Positions 1-11,165 of a DNA stretch of 64,000 nt are shown here, in pieces. The translations under genes and the position numbers were made by a program. Source of the stretch: Heterocephalus glaber. Lineage: Eukaryota; Chordata; Mammalia; Rodentia; Bathyergidae. The notes under the pieces were generated by a model. The model saw only the letters and a list, made by a program, of their open reading frames with translations. It searched no databases and was not told where the DNA came from. Positions within the stretch are counted from its first letter, which is position 1. Each line of letters opens with the position of its first letter. The stretch lies in NCBI RefSeq assembly GCF_000247695.1, contig NW_004624751.1:24593187-24657186 (forward strand), written 5' to 3'.

Positions 1-178
1 AAAAAATGGAAACAAAGTCTTTGCAAATAGGGAAGGGTGGAGGGGGTGAAGGGAGGGCAAGGGAAGGGGGAAAAAAAAAGAACCAAGAAACTCATGTAAT
101 GGTACAAGATCCCAATGATGAATGTAACTGTACTGTATACCTAAAATGTACCAATAAACTTAATGGGAAAAAAAAGAG
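1..178 (+). mobile_element. L1 3' end (5' part outside window)
   Basis: This is the purine-rich 3' UTR of an L1, ending in an A-rich tail near 170-178. The same tail, with its 'aaaatgtaccaataaa' block, recurs at 6595-6770, 41096-41314 and 43079-43260 and in reverse at 51641-51990. The next bases are retroviral pol sequence, so the L1 appears to have inserted into the provirus. Its 5' end and target-site duplication are not in the window. Confidence 0.85.
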
Positions 179-182
179 CCAA

Positions 183-2200
183 CAGGTTACAAGATGACCT
201 CCTCCTTTGTAATGAGTCAAAAAAAAAAAGGACTGTTGGGAAGGGACCAAGTCCCTCTTCAAGTTCCTGCAAGACTCAGGATATAAAGTCTCATGGAAAA
301 AAGCACAAATTTGTCAGACCAAAGTGCAGTATTTGGGGTTTGACTTAGAAAAAGGACAGAGGAGACTAGGTCCAGAGGAAAAAGAAGTCATTTGTTCTCT
401 GCCAAGGCCCACAACCAAACAGGCTCTGAGAATTCATCAGGATGGCAGGATTCTGCAGAATCTGAGTCCTGGGGTTCATGGAGAAAATAAAGCCGCTATA
501 TGAGATGCTAAAAGGCAAGGAAAAGGAACATTACAACATAAAATGGAACACTAAACAAGATTCATTCTTCAGAGAACTGAAAAAGGCTTTGAGCGAAACT
601 CTTTCACTCGGCATCCCAGATGTCACCAGACCCTTCAACTTGTTTTTAGATGAAAAAATCATGTTGCCTTGGGGGTCTTAACTCAGAAGGTGGGCCCTTA
701 GAAAAGACCTGTTGCTTACCTCTCAAAAGCTTTTGACCCCATGGCAAGAGGATGGCCTCCCTGTTTACGAGCTGTGGCTGCTGCAGTCATATTAACAAAA
801 GCTAACAAACTGACTTTAGGGCAAGAACTAACTGTGTATACTTCTCATTCAGTAATGGAGTTATTAAATAGTAAAGGGCAGAATTGGCTCTCCAATAGCC
901 ACATCATTCAATACCAGGCACACCTGTATGAGAATCCTCACCTGACCATCGCAGCTGTAAAAGCTCTAAATCCTACAACTTACCTGCCCTCTGAAATGGG
1001 TCCACCTGACCACAATTGCCTGATGACTGTTAATGAAGCCTGTGCTAGCTGACCAGACCTTCAGATGACTCCCCTGACTGACACTGAGTACACCCTTTTT
1101 ACAGATGGAAGTAGCTCAGTTAGGGAAGAAATCTGCTGCTCCAGATATGCAATGGTAACCACCAAAGACATGCTCCTAGCCGGACCTCTTCCAACAGGAT
1201 GGTTGGCACAAAAGGCCGAACTGTGGACATTGATTCAGGCACTCAGATGGTCAAAAGGAAAAGTCAATACATACTGATTCCAGATATGCTTTTGTTACCA
1301 TACATGTCCATAGTATGCTGTACAAAGAGAGAGGATTGCATATGACAGGAGAAAAACAAGTTAAAAATAAAAAATCCTGCAGCTCCTTGATGCAGTTTGG
1401 GACCCTCTAAAGGTAGCTGTCATGCATTACAGAGGCCATCAAAAAGTAAAAGATTCCATTACTCTTGGGAACTCAAAGGCAGAAGCTCTCCTTTCAAAGA
1501 TATACGAATAGACTTCACAGAAGTGAAGCCATGCAGAAGCTACTGATATCTATTAGTGCCTACTCAGGGTGGATTGAATCTTTCCCCACTAAGACAGAAA
1601 AAGCCCAAGAAGTATGCAGGGTCCTTCTAAGAGAAATCATTCCAAGATATTGACTCCCTCTGACCATTGGCAGTGACAATGGTAAAAGTAGGAAGGATGA
1701 ACAGAACTATTAAGTTAGCTCTAAGTATTGCCTAGAGACCCAGGCCAATTGGGTAGATCTCTTACCCTTTGCCTTGATAAAAATTAGAAATGTGCCTAAC
1801 AAGGGAAAGTTCTCCCTTTTTGAGATCCTGTTTGGAAGGCCACCACCTTTGATTAAAAGTCTTAGGGGCAATATGCACAAAATAGAAAGTCTAATGCTTA
1901 ACCAACTGCTTGAGGCTCTAGGACAGGCTTTTAATCAGCTACACAAATATTATGGGGAAAGGGATAACATTCCCACAGATACTTCTGCTCATTTATTTGA
2001 GCCAGGGGACCAAATTTATATAAAAGATTGAAAAAAGGACTCCCTCACCCCAGTGTAAAAAGGGCCTTATGTTATTGTTATGACAATTCCCACAATAGTA
2101 AAAGTTGCAGAAATCCAGCTTTGGATTCATCATTCAAGAATCAAGGAATTTCATCCAGGAGACTCCTGAATGTAGTAGCCGGATCCAGCAAACCTGCTGA
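183..2200 (+). pseudogene. Degenerate class I ERV pol (RT-RNase H-integrase)
   Basis: These are remnants of a gammaretrovirus-like polymerase, broken by many stops and frameshifts and not functional. Pieces appear in the expected order. The RT palm is at about 190-350, where the catalytic YxDD box reads as LQDD at the edge of the L1 insertion. RT thumb/connection pieces lie at 478-1050. An RNase H start with the FTDGSS motif is near 1100, and its middle and C-terminal part is largely lost. The integrase core (SGW.ESFPTK, then IGSDNG near 1668-1680) follows at about 1510-1700. The integrase C-terminal region, with a FEILFGRPPPL-type motif, is at 1774-2170. The family call rests on these motifs and their order. 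The 5' LTR and gag are not in the window. Confidence 0.85.
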
Positions 2201-2299
2201 AGGCAACCCTGCTGAGATGGTGCTCTCAAAGCCCTGCTCCTGTCACTCTGGAAACTGACGGGTCAATGCATGGCTGAAGAAATTAAAGGAGACAACTCT

Positions 2300-3200
2300 C
2301 TCAAAAGCCCTGCTGACAGGCTGAAGTATGGCTAAAAGCTCATAAATAGTTGTACCACTTTGTTGACTGGGACTTTCCTACTCACTGTTGTTGTTTAGTT
2401 TTATTATTGTTTTGCTATTATTGCTGTGTGTTTAGTTCTAATTGGGTTCCTCTTTGGCATTGCTCTGAGTGCTAGTGCCCCAAAAGACTGGAGTACTTGC
2501 CAAAAATGCTGGTTTGCTATCACATATTGATGTACCTTCCCACTTTTCTGTGTTCTTATGTGTTTAAGGTAAATACAGGACATTGGAACTTTGAACTGAG
2601 TATGTAAAAGCCTAAAGATTCAAAGTTTGATGCCCAAACAAAACTAAGGTAATTAAATGGAAACCCAAAGAGCATCCCCTGCCCATTGCATTTGATGGAT
2701 GCCCCTGCCAGCAATACAGCTGGCCAGAAGTGATAGATTGTGAAGGACATAATAAGGAATGGCAATACTGTACAACGAGGTCAGACGGGCAAACAAGAAT
2801 GGCTATAAAGTTCCAAAGACAACAAAAGGCTTAAATGGAAAAGAACACACAGTCCCCAAATTGCCATACTTGTAAAGAAACAGAATGTAACCCACTTAAA
2901 ATAGTTATACCTAAATAACTCAAAGGACAGGTTACTTTGCTGGCAGATGTAGTGCTGCAAAATAGAAAAGTCCTCAATTTATTAATTGCTAAGTATGGGA
3001 AAACTTGTCTTTACCTAGGGAAGAATGTTGTTATTATGCAAATAAATCAGGAGTAGTCAGAGAATCCATGACCCAACTGAAAGAGAGATTAAACCAGATG
3101 AAAACTAAATAGGTTCCCAGGATACTAACTCCTGGTAAAATTGACAGTTCACTGGATGGAAAACATGGTTGGGAGCTCTAATGGGACCCAAAATGGCTAA
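2300..3200 (+). pseudogene. Broken ERV env copy with displaced TM fragment
   Basis: A hydrophobic leader-like stretch around 2370-2480 is followed by a short Cys/Trp-containing piece resembling the start of a surface subunit (about 2480-2530), all with stops. From about 2930 to 3190 the sequence instead matches a transmembrane subunit: an LQNRK-type immunosuppressive-domain motif near 2956, a frameshifted CX6CC region near 3005-3030, and a degraded region before the membrane anchor up to about 3190. This TM piece lies upstream of the SU sequence of the next env segment, so the order is not that of a simple provirus. Stop codons and a frameshift make it non-coding. A deletion joined to a partial duplication, or recombination between two copies, would explain it. 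Confidence 0.7.
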
Positions 3201-3370
3201 AGGGTCATTGGCTACAAATTGGTATTGGATTGGGAAGCTGGTGGCAGTACAATTTTGAAGGAATCCCTGTAGGTTGGACCATGCTCATAAAAAAGGTCTG
3301 GACCACAGATAGGTCCACTGTGTGAAAAGGCCCATCTCTAAAATTACTAAAAGGTTTAAAGAAAAGCCAG

Positions 3371-4417
3371 ATGAATTACACAAGTATTGATATGGTCCAA
3401 ACAATCAATAGCACCCACCAGCTCCTATTAGCAGCAGACCCAGAACTAGCCTCTGATTGCTGGATCTGTGCCCCCTTAAGCCAAATGTCATACCAGGCTC
3501 TCAGTATTATAGTGAGTAACACTGTGGTCAGGAACCCGACCTTAGGGGCCTCAGCCCTGCTAATTGAAGAACCTACTGAGGCCATAGGTAACAGTACCTG
3601 CCTTCTTGGAAACAAACTACACCTGAATGCTACCTGTGAGTGTACAAATATCATTGTGTACAGGGATAGTAATGTTTCTGCCCCTGAAGGGACCTTCTTT
3701 GTTTGTGGAGATGGAGTTTATAGAGTGTTCTCCCCCCAAATCCATGGACTGTATGCCTTAGTAATTTTAATTCCCAGGTTGTCAGTCTATACCCCGACTG
3801 ACATGGCAAAAGTACCTCTAAAAATTGGCACAATCAGAGGTCTCAACAAGAGGAAAAGGAACCCTATCATTGTGCCCATAATGGCAGGACTAGCCATTGC
3901 TGGAAGCCTTGCCCTAGAGGAAACAGCTCTTGGTCTAGGACAACAACAGTACCTGCTTTTAGGAAAGGAAGTAAAAGAAAGTCTGGAGGAGGTAAGAGCC
4001 TCTATCCTCACACTCCAAGGGCAAATTAACTCCTTGGCAGGTGTGGTATTACAAAATAGAAGGGCACTGGATTTACTAACTGCAAAACATGGGGGAATTT
4101 GCTTATATCTAGGAGAGGAATGCTGTTACTATACTAATAAGTCTGGAATAGTAATAGAATTTATGGATAAACTTAAAAGGAGGTTAGACAAAATGGGAGA
4201 ACAATTTGACACTGAAAATTCAAATTCATGGGGCAACTGGGCCCTATCTAAATGGAAACCATGGTTAGGGGTCCTTGTGCGACCACTACTCACTTTGCAA
4301 GCCTTAGCTACAATAGGCCCCTGCATTATTAGTTGGATAACCAAGTTCATCACACAAAGAATAAACTCTATCCAGAACTACCAGATTAGTAATGTCAATG
4401 ATGAAGCATCATCATGA
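3371..4417 (+). CDS. ERV envelope ORF, SU C-terminal part plus TM, uninterrupted
   Basis: This is an open frame of 348 codons from an old class I retroviral envelope. Visible in order are a CWIC motif (residues 30-33, the SU CXXC motif), several N-glycosylation sequons, a basic KRKR cleavage-like site (160-163), a hydrophobic fusion-peptide-like stretch (about 164-182), an LQNRR immunosuppressive-domain motif (227-231), a CX6CC motif (C244, C251, C252) and a membrane-anchor-like region (about 297-321) that contains Arg304. The same frame continues upstream to an in-frame TGA at 3323-3325, and another stop lies at 3179-3181, so the signal peptide and N-terminal SU are not joined to it. Gammaretroviral Env is normally 500-650 residues, so this would be a truncated protein without a visible signal peptide. 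It may be a chance survivor rather than a host gene. Confidence 0.6.
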   Translation: MNYTSIDMVQTINSTHQLLLAADPELASDCWICAPLSQMSYQALSIIVSNTVVRNPTLGASALLIEEPTEAIGNSTCLLGNKLHLNATCECTNIIVYRDSNVSAPEGTFFVCGDGVYRVFSPQIHGLYALVILIPRLSVYTPTDMAKVPLKIGTIRGLNKRKRNPIIVPIMAGLAIAGSLALEETALGLGQQQYLLLGKEVKESLEEVRASILTLQGQINSLAGVVLQNRRALDLLTAKHGGICLYLGEECCYYTNKSGIVIEFMDKLKRRLDKMGEQFDTENSNSWGNWALSKWKPWLGVLVRPLLTLQALATIGPCIISWITKFITQRINSIQNYQISNVNDEASS

Positions 4418-4420
4418 ATC

Positions 4421-4436
4421 AAAACAAATGGGGGAA
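4421..4436 (+). other. ERV polypurine tract
   Basis: The purine-rich run aaaacaaatgggggaa ends one base before the TG that opens the 3' LTR. This is where a retroviral plus-strand primer tract is expected. Confidence 0.75.
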
Positions 4437-4854
4437 TGTTAAGGAAAATATAAAATAATATAGAATAACTGCCTGCCTCATTCTGCTTCTGTAACTTGCT
4501 TTGCTTGCTTGTTTCATTTCTCAGAATAGCAATACCAGATGCTTCACCATTAACCACAAGTTTGTGGGCACAAGATAAGCAAATGTCTGCAACATTGCTT
4601 AACCACAACTCCCACCCAAGTGAGGCCAGATGTCCACAGCATGCCTCACAAACAAAAGTACACCATAGACCCTAAGTTTTCTGTAAACCACATGACCAGG
4701 ATTGTATAAATATAAGCCACCAGTGCAACTCTGGGTTAGTCCTTGAAAGCATGTTCCTGTGGGGCTGGCCGGCTAGCAAATAAATTTTATTGTTTTATCT
4801 CTGCTCCTCTGTCTCCTGTGAGTCTTTTGGTTACTCTCAGAAAAATCCACAACA
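4437..4854 (+). mobile_element. 3' LTR of class I ERV
   Basis: This 418-bp LTR begins with TGTTAAGG directly after the polypurine tract and ends with CCACAACA. It has a TATA-like box (tgtataaata, about 4704-4713) and an AATAAA signal near 4780, followed by a T- and CT-rich stretch, in the U3-R-U5 order expected. The 5' LTR is outside the window, so neither divergence nor target-site duplication can be checked here. Confidence 0.85.
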
Positions 4855-5721
4855 ATAAGATTAAAAGTATAGTCATTTAGGTAATATTAATCCAATGGGA
4901 AATCACAAGGTGGGTGAGGTGCAACAAAACTATGGCCAGCCAAAAATTACAAGTATCGCTGCCTAGGTAATAGATTGATTAAAGGGGAATCAAATGGGGA
5001 AGCAAGTCATGTAGCAAGTGTACATGAAATGAACTAGGATTTTCAGGGAGGAATGGGCTCAGGAGCTTTTGGTCCCCACCCAAAGTGATCAATACCTATT
5101 TAGAATATCAATCACTGCTGTTCTCCCTCAGGGAATTATGTGGGTGTAGTGGTTTCTCTTTTCTTGAATCCTGGCCTTCAGTGAATGTGCCTCCTCCAGT
5201 CTCAATTGTCTTCTGTACTGAGGGCCCAGACCTGCCTAACTGCCTTATAATATTTTCTAAATAACTTAGCTGTTTGCAATAGTATTTTTTACTAGACTCT
5301 TTCTTTTATATGAAGTTTGTGTTTATCATTCTGGTTTTAATTTTTCTGGGAAATAGTTCTTTCAAACTTAGATTTTTCTTTTACTCATAAAATATTCCAA
5401 ATATTTTCCTAAATCATTATTGCCATTTTACCTCTTTAGGACACATATATCGCCTTGTCATTTTTACTCCAAACTTTTAAACTCTCCTTCCATTTTAATG
5501 GGTTCAGTTTTATTATTTCTCTTACTCTGTTTTCATCCATGTTTAGTCTTTATTGTACCAGTGCTTTGCTTTTACTTTTGTAGTGATTTTATTCATTTTC
5601 CTTCTTTCACTTTTCTGCCAGCTCACAATTTATCTCCTCATACATTTAACCAACTATCTCTGAGCTTTTTTATTTATGCTTTGCGCTTTTGCTATTTTGG
5701 AGCAGTGGACCATTAATTTTT
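4855..5721. other. Unassigned intergenic DNA
   Basis: AT-rich sequence with no recognised repeat or credible gene. A 98-codon open frame at 5420-5716 is low-complexity Phe/Leu-rich and is probably chance. Confidence 0.5.
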
Positions 5722-5815
5722 CATGGTTTTGATTTTTTTTTTTTTTCGGTACTAGGGATTGAACTCAGGACCTTGCACTTGCACTGTGCCACTGAGTTAA
5801 ATTCCTGCCCCAGTT
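5722..5815 (-). mobile_element. ID-type SINE
   Basis: Reverse-oriented tRNA-derived SINE with a poly-T (tail) on the left and the tRNA-like body reading cactgagttaaattcc. It is flanked by the 14-bp duplication gaccattaattttt at 5708-5721 and 5816-5829. Confidence 0.9.
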
Positions 5816-5982
5816 GACCATTAATTTTTGTAATGAAGTGAAATACATTAAATTTTCATCTACAATATATTCCTAGAACACATTATTTATCGGCACATTT
5901 TCCCTCTTTTTCTTTTCTTTTTTCTAGTAATGACTTTGTATACATCTGTGATGATTTTTTTTTTTAGTTTGGTTTTAATTTT

Positions 5983-6064
5983 CTTTGTGTGTACCAGGGA
6001 TTGAACTCAGGACCTTGCACTTTCAAGGCAGGTGGCAGCACCACTGAGCTAAATCCCTGGTCTG
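5983..6064 (-). mobile_element. ID-type SINE
   Basis: Reverse-oriented element with the body ccactgagctaaatccctgg. It is flanked by tggttttaatttt at 5970-5982 and 6065-6077. It sits immediately left of the L1 fragment beginning near 6078. Confidence 0.9.
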
Positions 6065-6077
6065 TGGTTTTAATTTT

Positions 6078-6770
6078 TATATGTGAGTCTGTGGAAATCA
6101 GTATGGAGATACCTCAAAGAACTAGGACTAGAGGTCCCATTTCACCCAGCTATTCCCCTGCTGGGTATCTTCCCCAAAGAATTAAAAGAATCATACCACA
6201 GCAACATATATGCACCCATGTTCAGAGCAGCACAGTTTGTAATAGCTAAAGTTTGGAAACAGCCCAAGTGCCCATCAATTGGAAACTGGATAAAGAAGAT
6301 GTGGTTTTTTTATAAAATGGAGTACTACTCAGCCATAAAGAATGAAAAACTAGAGTCATTTATAGCTAAATGGATGCATATAGAGGCCATACTCTTAAGT
6401 GAAATAAATAGGACACACATGTGTAAATACCGAATAGTTTCACTAGTGTGAGAAACTGATAGTGTAAACAAGGGTTAAAATGATTAAAATGAATAATTGA
6501 TAATTTGAAATAGGAAAAAAGGTCCAAAGACGAAGGAGTGAAAGGAGGGGAAGGGGAAAGGAAAGGAGGGAAAGGAAAAACTATGAGAAAAGAAAAAAAA
6601 ATAAAAATGGAAATGTGTGTATAAATAGGGAAGGGCAGAGGGGGTGAAGGGCACACAGGTAATGGGGAAAAAATAAGAACCAAGATACATCATGTACAGG
6701 TACAAACACCCAATGATAAATGTAAATGGATTGTATACCTAAAATGTACCAATAAAAGAACTTAGAAAAA
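6078..6770 (+). mobile_element. 5'-truncated L1: ORF2 3' end and 3' UTR
   Basis: Translation of 6083-6451 gives a fragment typical of the L1 ORF2 C-terminus (motifs PFHPAIPLLGI, WIKKMWFFYKMEYYSAIKN), followed by a G/A-rich 3' UTR (about 6530-6660) and the subfamily tail ending in an A-rich run near 6770. It is severely 5'-truncated, so it cannot move on its own. Confidence 0.85.
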
Positions 6771-6779
6771 AATGTTTAT

Positions 6780-8790
6780 ATGTGAGTGAGGTAAATTTTC
6801 CTGAACCAGTTTTAGATATGAGGGGCATGTGAGGAAGAAGCCAGAACAGACTTCTCCAATGGCAGGAATTTTCCTACTGTCCCATATTTATGCCCACAGG
6901 CTCTTTGAGAATTCACTTTTCCCTAGGCATAAAGTTAGTCAGTTGTGGGGATATTTGTAATGTAGAGACATCTGCAGTCTCACCACGCTCTCCACAAGGA
7001 CATTTTGCTTTGTGCAAGTTGTGTTACTAAGATAATTCTTCCTTCAGTCCCTCTCTTCATTTCTCAGAAAAAAGCCAATGTGAGAGAAACTTCCATGACA
7101 ACCAATGTTCCTGATTCCTGTTATAAATGGCATGTGAGAGGCTACTCAGACATAAGCTATATGAGAGAAAAAGCTTTCTTCCTGTACAGATGTGAACAGG
7201 GACTGAAATAGGGGGCAGATTTCAGCAGATACCTGAGAAGAGCCAAATTTATTTCATCCATGTGTGGATGAGCTGACAGAGAATAAGAGAGAGAGAGAGA
7301 TCAGCAACTAGCTGGGGGAGAAATTAAGTTTGTATGAAGCTTGAAATGGAGGTTATAATCTAGAGTGGAATGTTTATGATTGACGGTCCAAGGACAGTCA
7401 GCACAGGGGTGCAGACTCTTTGGCACTGGGGAAATTATATACTCCATCCTATATTTTCTTTATGGCCAGCTGTCCTATTCACTGAGAGTAGCCTGTTGTT
7501 TGCAGAGAATGGCATGTTTACTATGGAGGTCTCATTCAGACCAGGCATAACAATTCCCAAGTTCCAAACAGAGGCTTTAGTTTTGCTTCTTTAGGTGAGA
7601 TCTCCAACTTTTAAAAGCACACTTCTTTTGGGGATTTTTCATGAACCAGTTCTCTAATTCCTCCCATCCCTATGTTTGATGGCTAATATAATCATTATCA
7701 CTTCACCTCTTTTGTTGTTAAGAATTTATCCTATCTCCTTTTTTAAAGACAGATATAACATTTCTCATTCTTTGTTTGCTTTTGGTTAAGTCAGAAGCAA
7801 AGTTAGTAAATGCTAATTTTATATTACCACCCTCAAGATGGAAGTACATAATCTTCTTAAGAAAGAACCTATTTTGCAATTAAAATGACACAGAGAAAAT
7901 AATAAAAAGGGAGAAGAAGGAAATTCAACTTCCTGATAAAAAACCTATTCTAAAGAAAGCCATAATAAGCTCTACCTACTCTTGGCCTCTGATTTCCATT
8001 TCAGAAAAACCATTACTAATCATCATGGTGGGCACTTGTTAACAAGGAGGTCATTTTGCCTCAGTACCAAAGTATTTTCTTTGAACAGATGCTATCAAGT
8101 GGTGCTACACCTGGCTGTTTAACACTGAAAGCTCTACAAGGTTTGCCATCACTGCATTAGGCCAATAACAATTGCTGTAATTTTTAAGGCTTCATATAAT
8201 AACAATGAGATGATAACTTATCCCATCATGCTATGCATTTATTTATTTTTATGTAAAAATTAAGTTATAAAATGAGAATACAGAATCATTCAACAAAGAA
8301 AAAGAAGCAACTCACACATGACAAGCAGCTTTTTTTGTGGGTAACAGAAAGACTAGTGAGACAGAGAATTTTCACCCCTGAAAGTGTCACAGAATCAGCT
8401 GTCACATTTGACATTAAAATTAATTGTGGATAAACTGAATCTTCTGACAGATTTCCAGCAGCCAATAATTTAGTAAAAGTGTTCTGTTTTGGAAAGCCAA
8501 GAATGTCAGCTAAAGGTCAGCTCCTCAGTACTTAAAATGCCCCTTTTCTGTAAGAGAATGTTAAAATTAGACTATTCTCGCCACTATCTAAAATTGAAGA
8601 AAGTAATCAATAGGTGTTAAGTGTCCCTACACTACAAAATAAAGGATAAGACAAATTCTGCACAACTTGCAAAATAAATGATATATCAGTTTTGTCATAA
8701 TCTGCTAATCAACCAGCCTAACTGTGTTGAAGGAATAAAGTTAAAGGAATTAGAAAGCAGAATTAACTTCAGAAAGTTATGGAGTGCTGT
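6780..8790. other. Intergenic DNA without recognised genes
   Basis: No coding gene or clear repeat was recognised. A short (AG)n run lies at about 7266-7284. Open frames at 7005-7211 and 7370-7594 have no recognisable domains. Confidence 0.5.
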
Positions 8791-8804
8791 AACATTCTCT
8801 CTCT

Positions 8805-8901
8805 TCCCGGCTGGGGATTTAGCTCAGTGGTTCCGCAGCCTGCCTTGCAAACACAAGGTCCCAGAGTTTGATCCCTGGTTCCAAAACAACAAAAACAAAC
8901 A
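8805..8901 (+). mobile_element. ID-type SINE
   Basis: Forward copy with the A box tttagctcagtggttccg, the B box gagtttgatccctgg and an A-rich (aaac)n tail. The flanking duplication aacattctctctctt (8791-8805) reappears near 8902-8914. Confidence 0.9.
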
Positions 8902-9220
8902 AACATTCTCTCTTACCATCAGAGGAGGGAAGAGGGCAAGAAAAATAAACTTCTAAGTGAAGGGAGGTTGGCTTCAATCACAATGTACCAGGCTCATGGT
9001 TTTGAAAACACCAAGGGATGAAATCTTGAAGCAAAGGAGGAATTGTACTGGAAATAAGGAGAAGCAGAATAGCTCCTGGATTTCCAGGAGGGCTTCTGAA
9101 TGGAGTGGCCGCATTGCCCCCCGACCTAGAGCTAATTATAGATAAACAGAGCACAGGAATTGCTCAGTGGTTTAGTGGTCACTTACCACAGATGGCTCTG
9201 TGGATTTAAAATGACCAGTT

Positions 9221-9311
9221 CTGCTGGGGACATAGCTCAGTGGAACCATGCCTGCCTGGAAAACACAAGGTCCTGAGTTTGATCCCTGGTATTGTAAAAA
9301 AAAAAAAAAAA
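9221..9311 (+). mobile_element. ID-type SINE
   Basis: Forward tRNA-derived SINE (ctggggacatagctcagtgg) with a poly-A tail of about 15 bases. It is flanked by imperfect aaatgaccag / aaatgatcaa repeats. Confidence 0.85.
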
Positions 9312-10384
9312 TGATCAACCGGGACTCAGGCTTTTAACCCAGTTCTTAAACATGAAACGTTTACTCCAAACTAGAATCTCAGAAAGAAGTGGTTAATTTG
9401 CATTATAATTTCCTCAAAAAAAAGTAGTTTAGTAAAGAATAGCTGTACCTTCCTTTAGTAGAGAGTAGGCTGCATTCTACACTGCCTGAGGAATTTCATT
9501 CTTTGTCCAAAGTCCTAGTTCACTATTCCAATTTATATCAGTATGGCTGGTCACCCCACTTTAAGGCCCTTTCACTAACCAGTTGCCTTACTCATAAACT
9601 AACTAAACAAACTATTTTCTACAGCATGATATATGTAGAATCCCAGACTGACCTCAGATCTTTTGACTTTGTAAAGTCTAAAGCAAGGAGCCCCTGCCCT
9701 GGATGGAAAAAAAAAGTTTTAAAAACTCCACTGGGAACAAACTGTCCCTCGTTTGGTGTGATGTGAGTTACACAGGGAAGAAAGCTGACCTGGCCCTGCC
9801 TTGAAGTGGACTTTGCTTTATATGGTAGTATACTACCATATTACCATATTACTATAGTATAAGGTAGGACTTGAAAAGTGAGCGTTAGCATGAGATGGAC
9901 TCCTGGATAACCAGAGGCTGAGGCTCAATTCATGAGAATTACAAAGAACTTCAGCAGCAGTGTTTCCATGGAAATTACCTGAAGACGATTGCTTCTTATG
10001 TATTTGTCTAGCTTTCCAGTTGTTTATGTTGGGAGAACTATTGGTTACCATGATAACTGGAAGACTGGTGGACATCTCACTGTCTAAGAGTGCATGGAGA
10101 TACAACAAAAGCTGGCTGAAACTTCATCCCAGTAGCAGAAACAAAACATCCACTGTGCTTGAAATGATAATAATGAGAAACAGTAAATTTGTCTTCTGCT
10201 TGTGCCATATATTCAACTCATTCAATATACCAGTTATTACCATTTCAGAGCAACTGTTTTCAAATAATGGCATAAGAAAGAGGGTATGTTTAGGGAATGA
10301 TATCATTGCCCTTTAATTAAAAGATGCAGGAAATGGTGATCTATAAAAATTTGGTTGCAGAGGAATAAAGTTGGAGTAAGCTGG

Positions 10385-10475
10385 TGTAGGGGAAGCTCTG
10401 AGTTTAGAATCAGTCCCAGCTCAGCTCCTTATCAGCATTATTGAGCAAGTCATTTAACTTCTCAAAGTCACTGTC
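10385..10475 (+). repeat. MIR relic
   Basis: Contains the MIR core pattern 'gagcaagtcatttaacttctcaa', preceded by a cagctcagctcctt segment like the MIR 'gctctgccactta' region. Old and diverged. Confidence 0.65.
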
Positions 10476-10689
10476 CCCTATCAATATAGCTGTATTACAA
10501 CCTGGCCTTCCTTTTTCTCATGAGTAATAGATGTGAAATTGTTTGTAAACCTTCTATACCTGCTAGCTTTATTAGTAGAAACTTGATTTGGGAGCTATAT
10601 GAAATAGAAACACAAAAGTTGTATGCTAGATATGAATATAGATTCTGTTCCTAACTCTTCTCTAAGAATATATAAAAATAATGACATTT

Positions 10690-10868
10690 CCCATTTATTC
10701 AGTGTCTGCTACATGCCTGGAACAATTTTGGAGATTTTTGCTATTTACATTCTGTAACAAACTTGAAAGATAGCTATTATCCACACACCCCCACCCCTGA
10801 TTTTGCAAATCAAAGAACCAAGGGTACAGAAAATTAAGAATCTTACTCAAGGTCAAATGAAAAATTGA
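10690..10868 (-). repeat. MIR relic
   Basis: Reverse-oriented MIR: 'agtgtctgctacatgcctgg' at one end and an 'agaaccaagggtacagaaaa...ctcaaggtcaaatga' segment at the other, matching the order of a reversed MIR consensus. Confidence 0.65.
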
Positions 10869-10993
10869 AAAATCAAATTCATACTCTTGTGTCTAGAAGC
10901 CTAGATCCCCCCCCCCCCAAGGCACTACACTAACCAGGATAAACATTATTCTTTTGGAACTTCCTAACTTTCCTCTGTGAAATGAAGATTTTT

Positions 10994-11090
10994 TTAATTA
11001 ATTAAATTTTTTTTGGTGCTGGGGATCGAACTTGGGTCCTTGTGCTTGCCAGGCAGACACTGGAATCACCGAGCTAAATCTCCGGCCCTA
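10994..11090 (-). mobile_element. ID-type SINE
   Basis: Reverse ID element (ggtgctggggatcgaacttg ... ccgagctaaatctccgg) between imperfect aatgaagatttt / aaagaagatttt duplications. Confidence 0.85.
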
Positions 11091-11165
11091 AAAAGAAGAT
11101 TTTGAACCACATTGTAATTATTACCATCCTTTCTCATCTAAACATGGACAATCACAACATGGTTT

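Noticed and set aside
8806..8880. Possible functional tRNA genes at ID bodies
   Set aside because: The A and B boxes are tRNA-like, but the poly-A tails, target duplications and imperfect stems show SINEs. No genuine tRNA cloverleaf was found.
8678..9145. Two adjacent plus-strand frames
   Set aside because: The first runs through an ID SINE, and the second is short with no domain.
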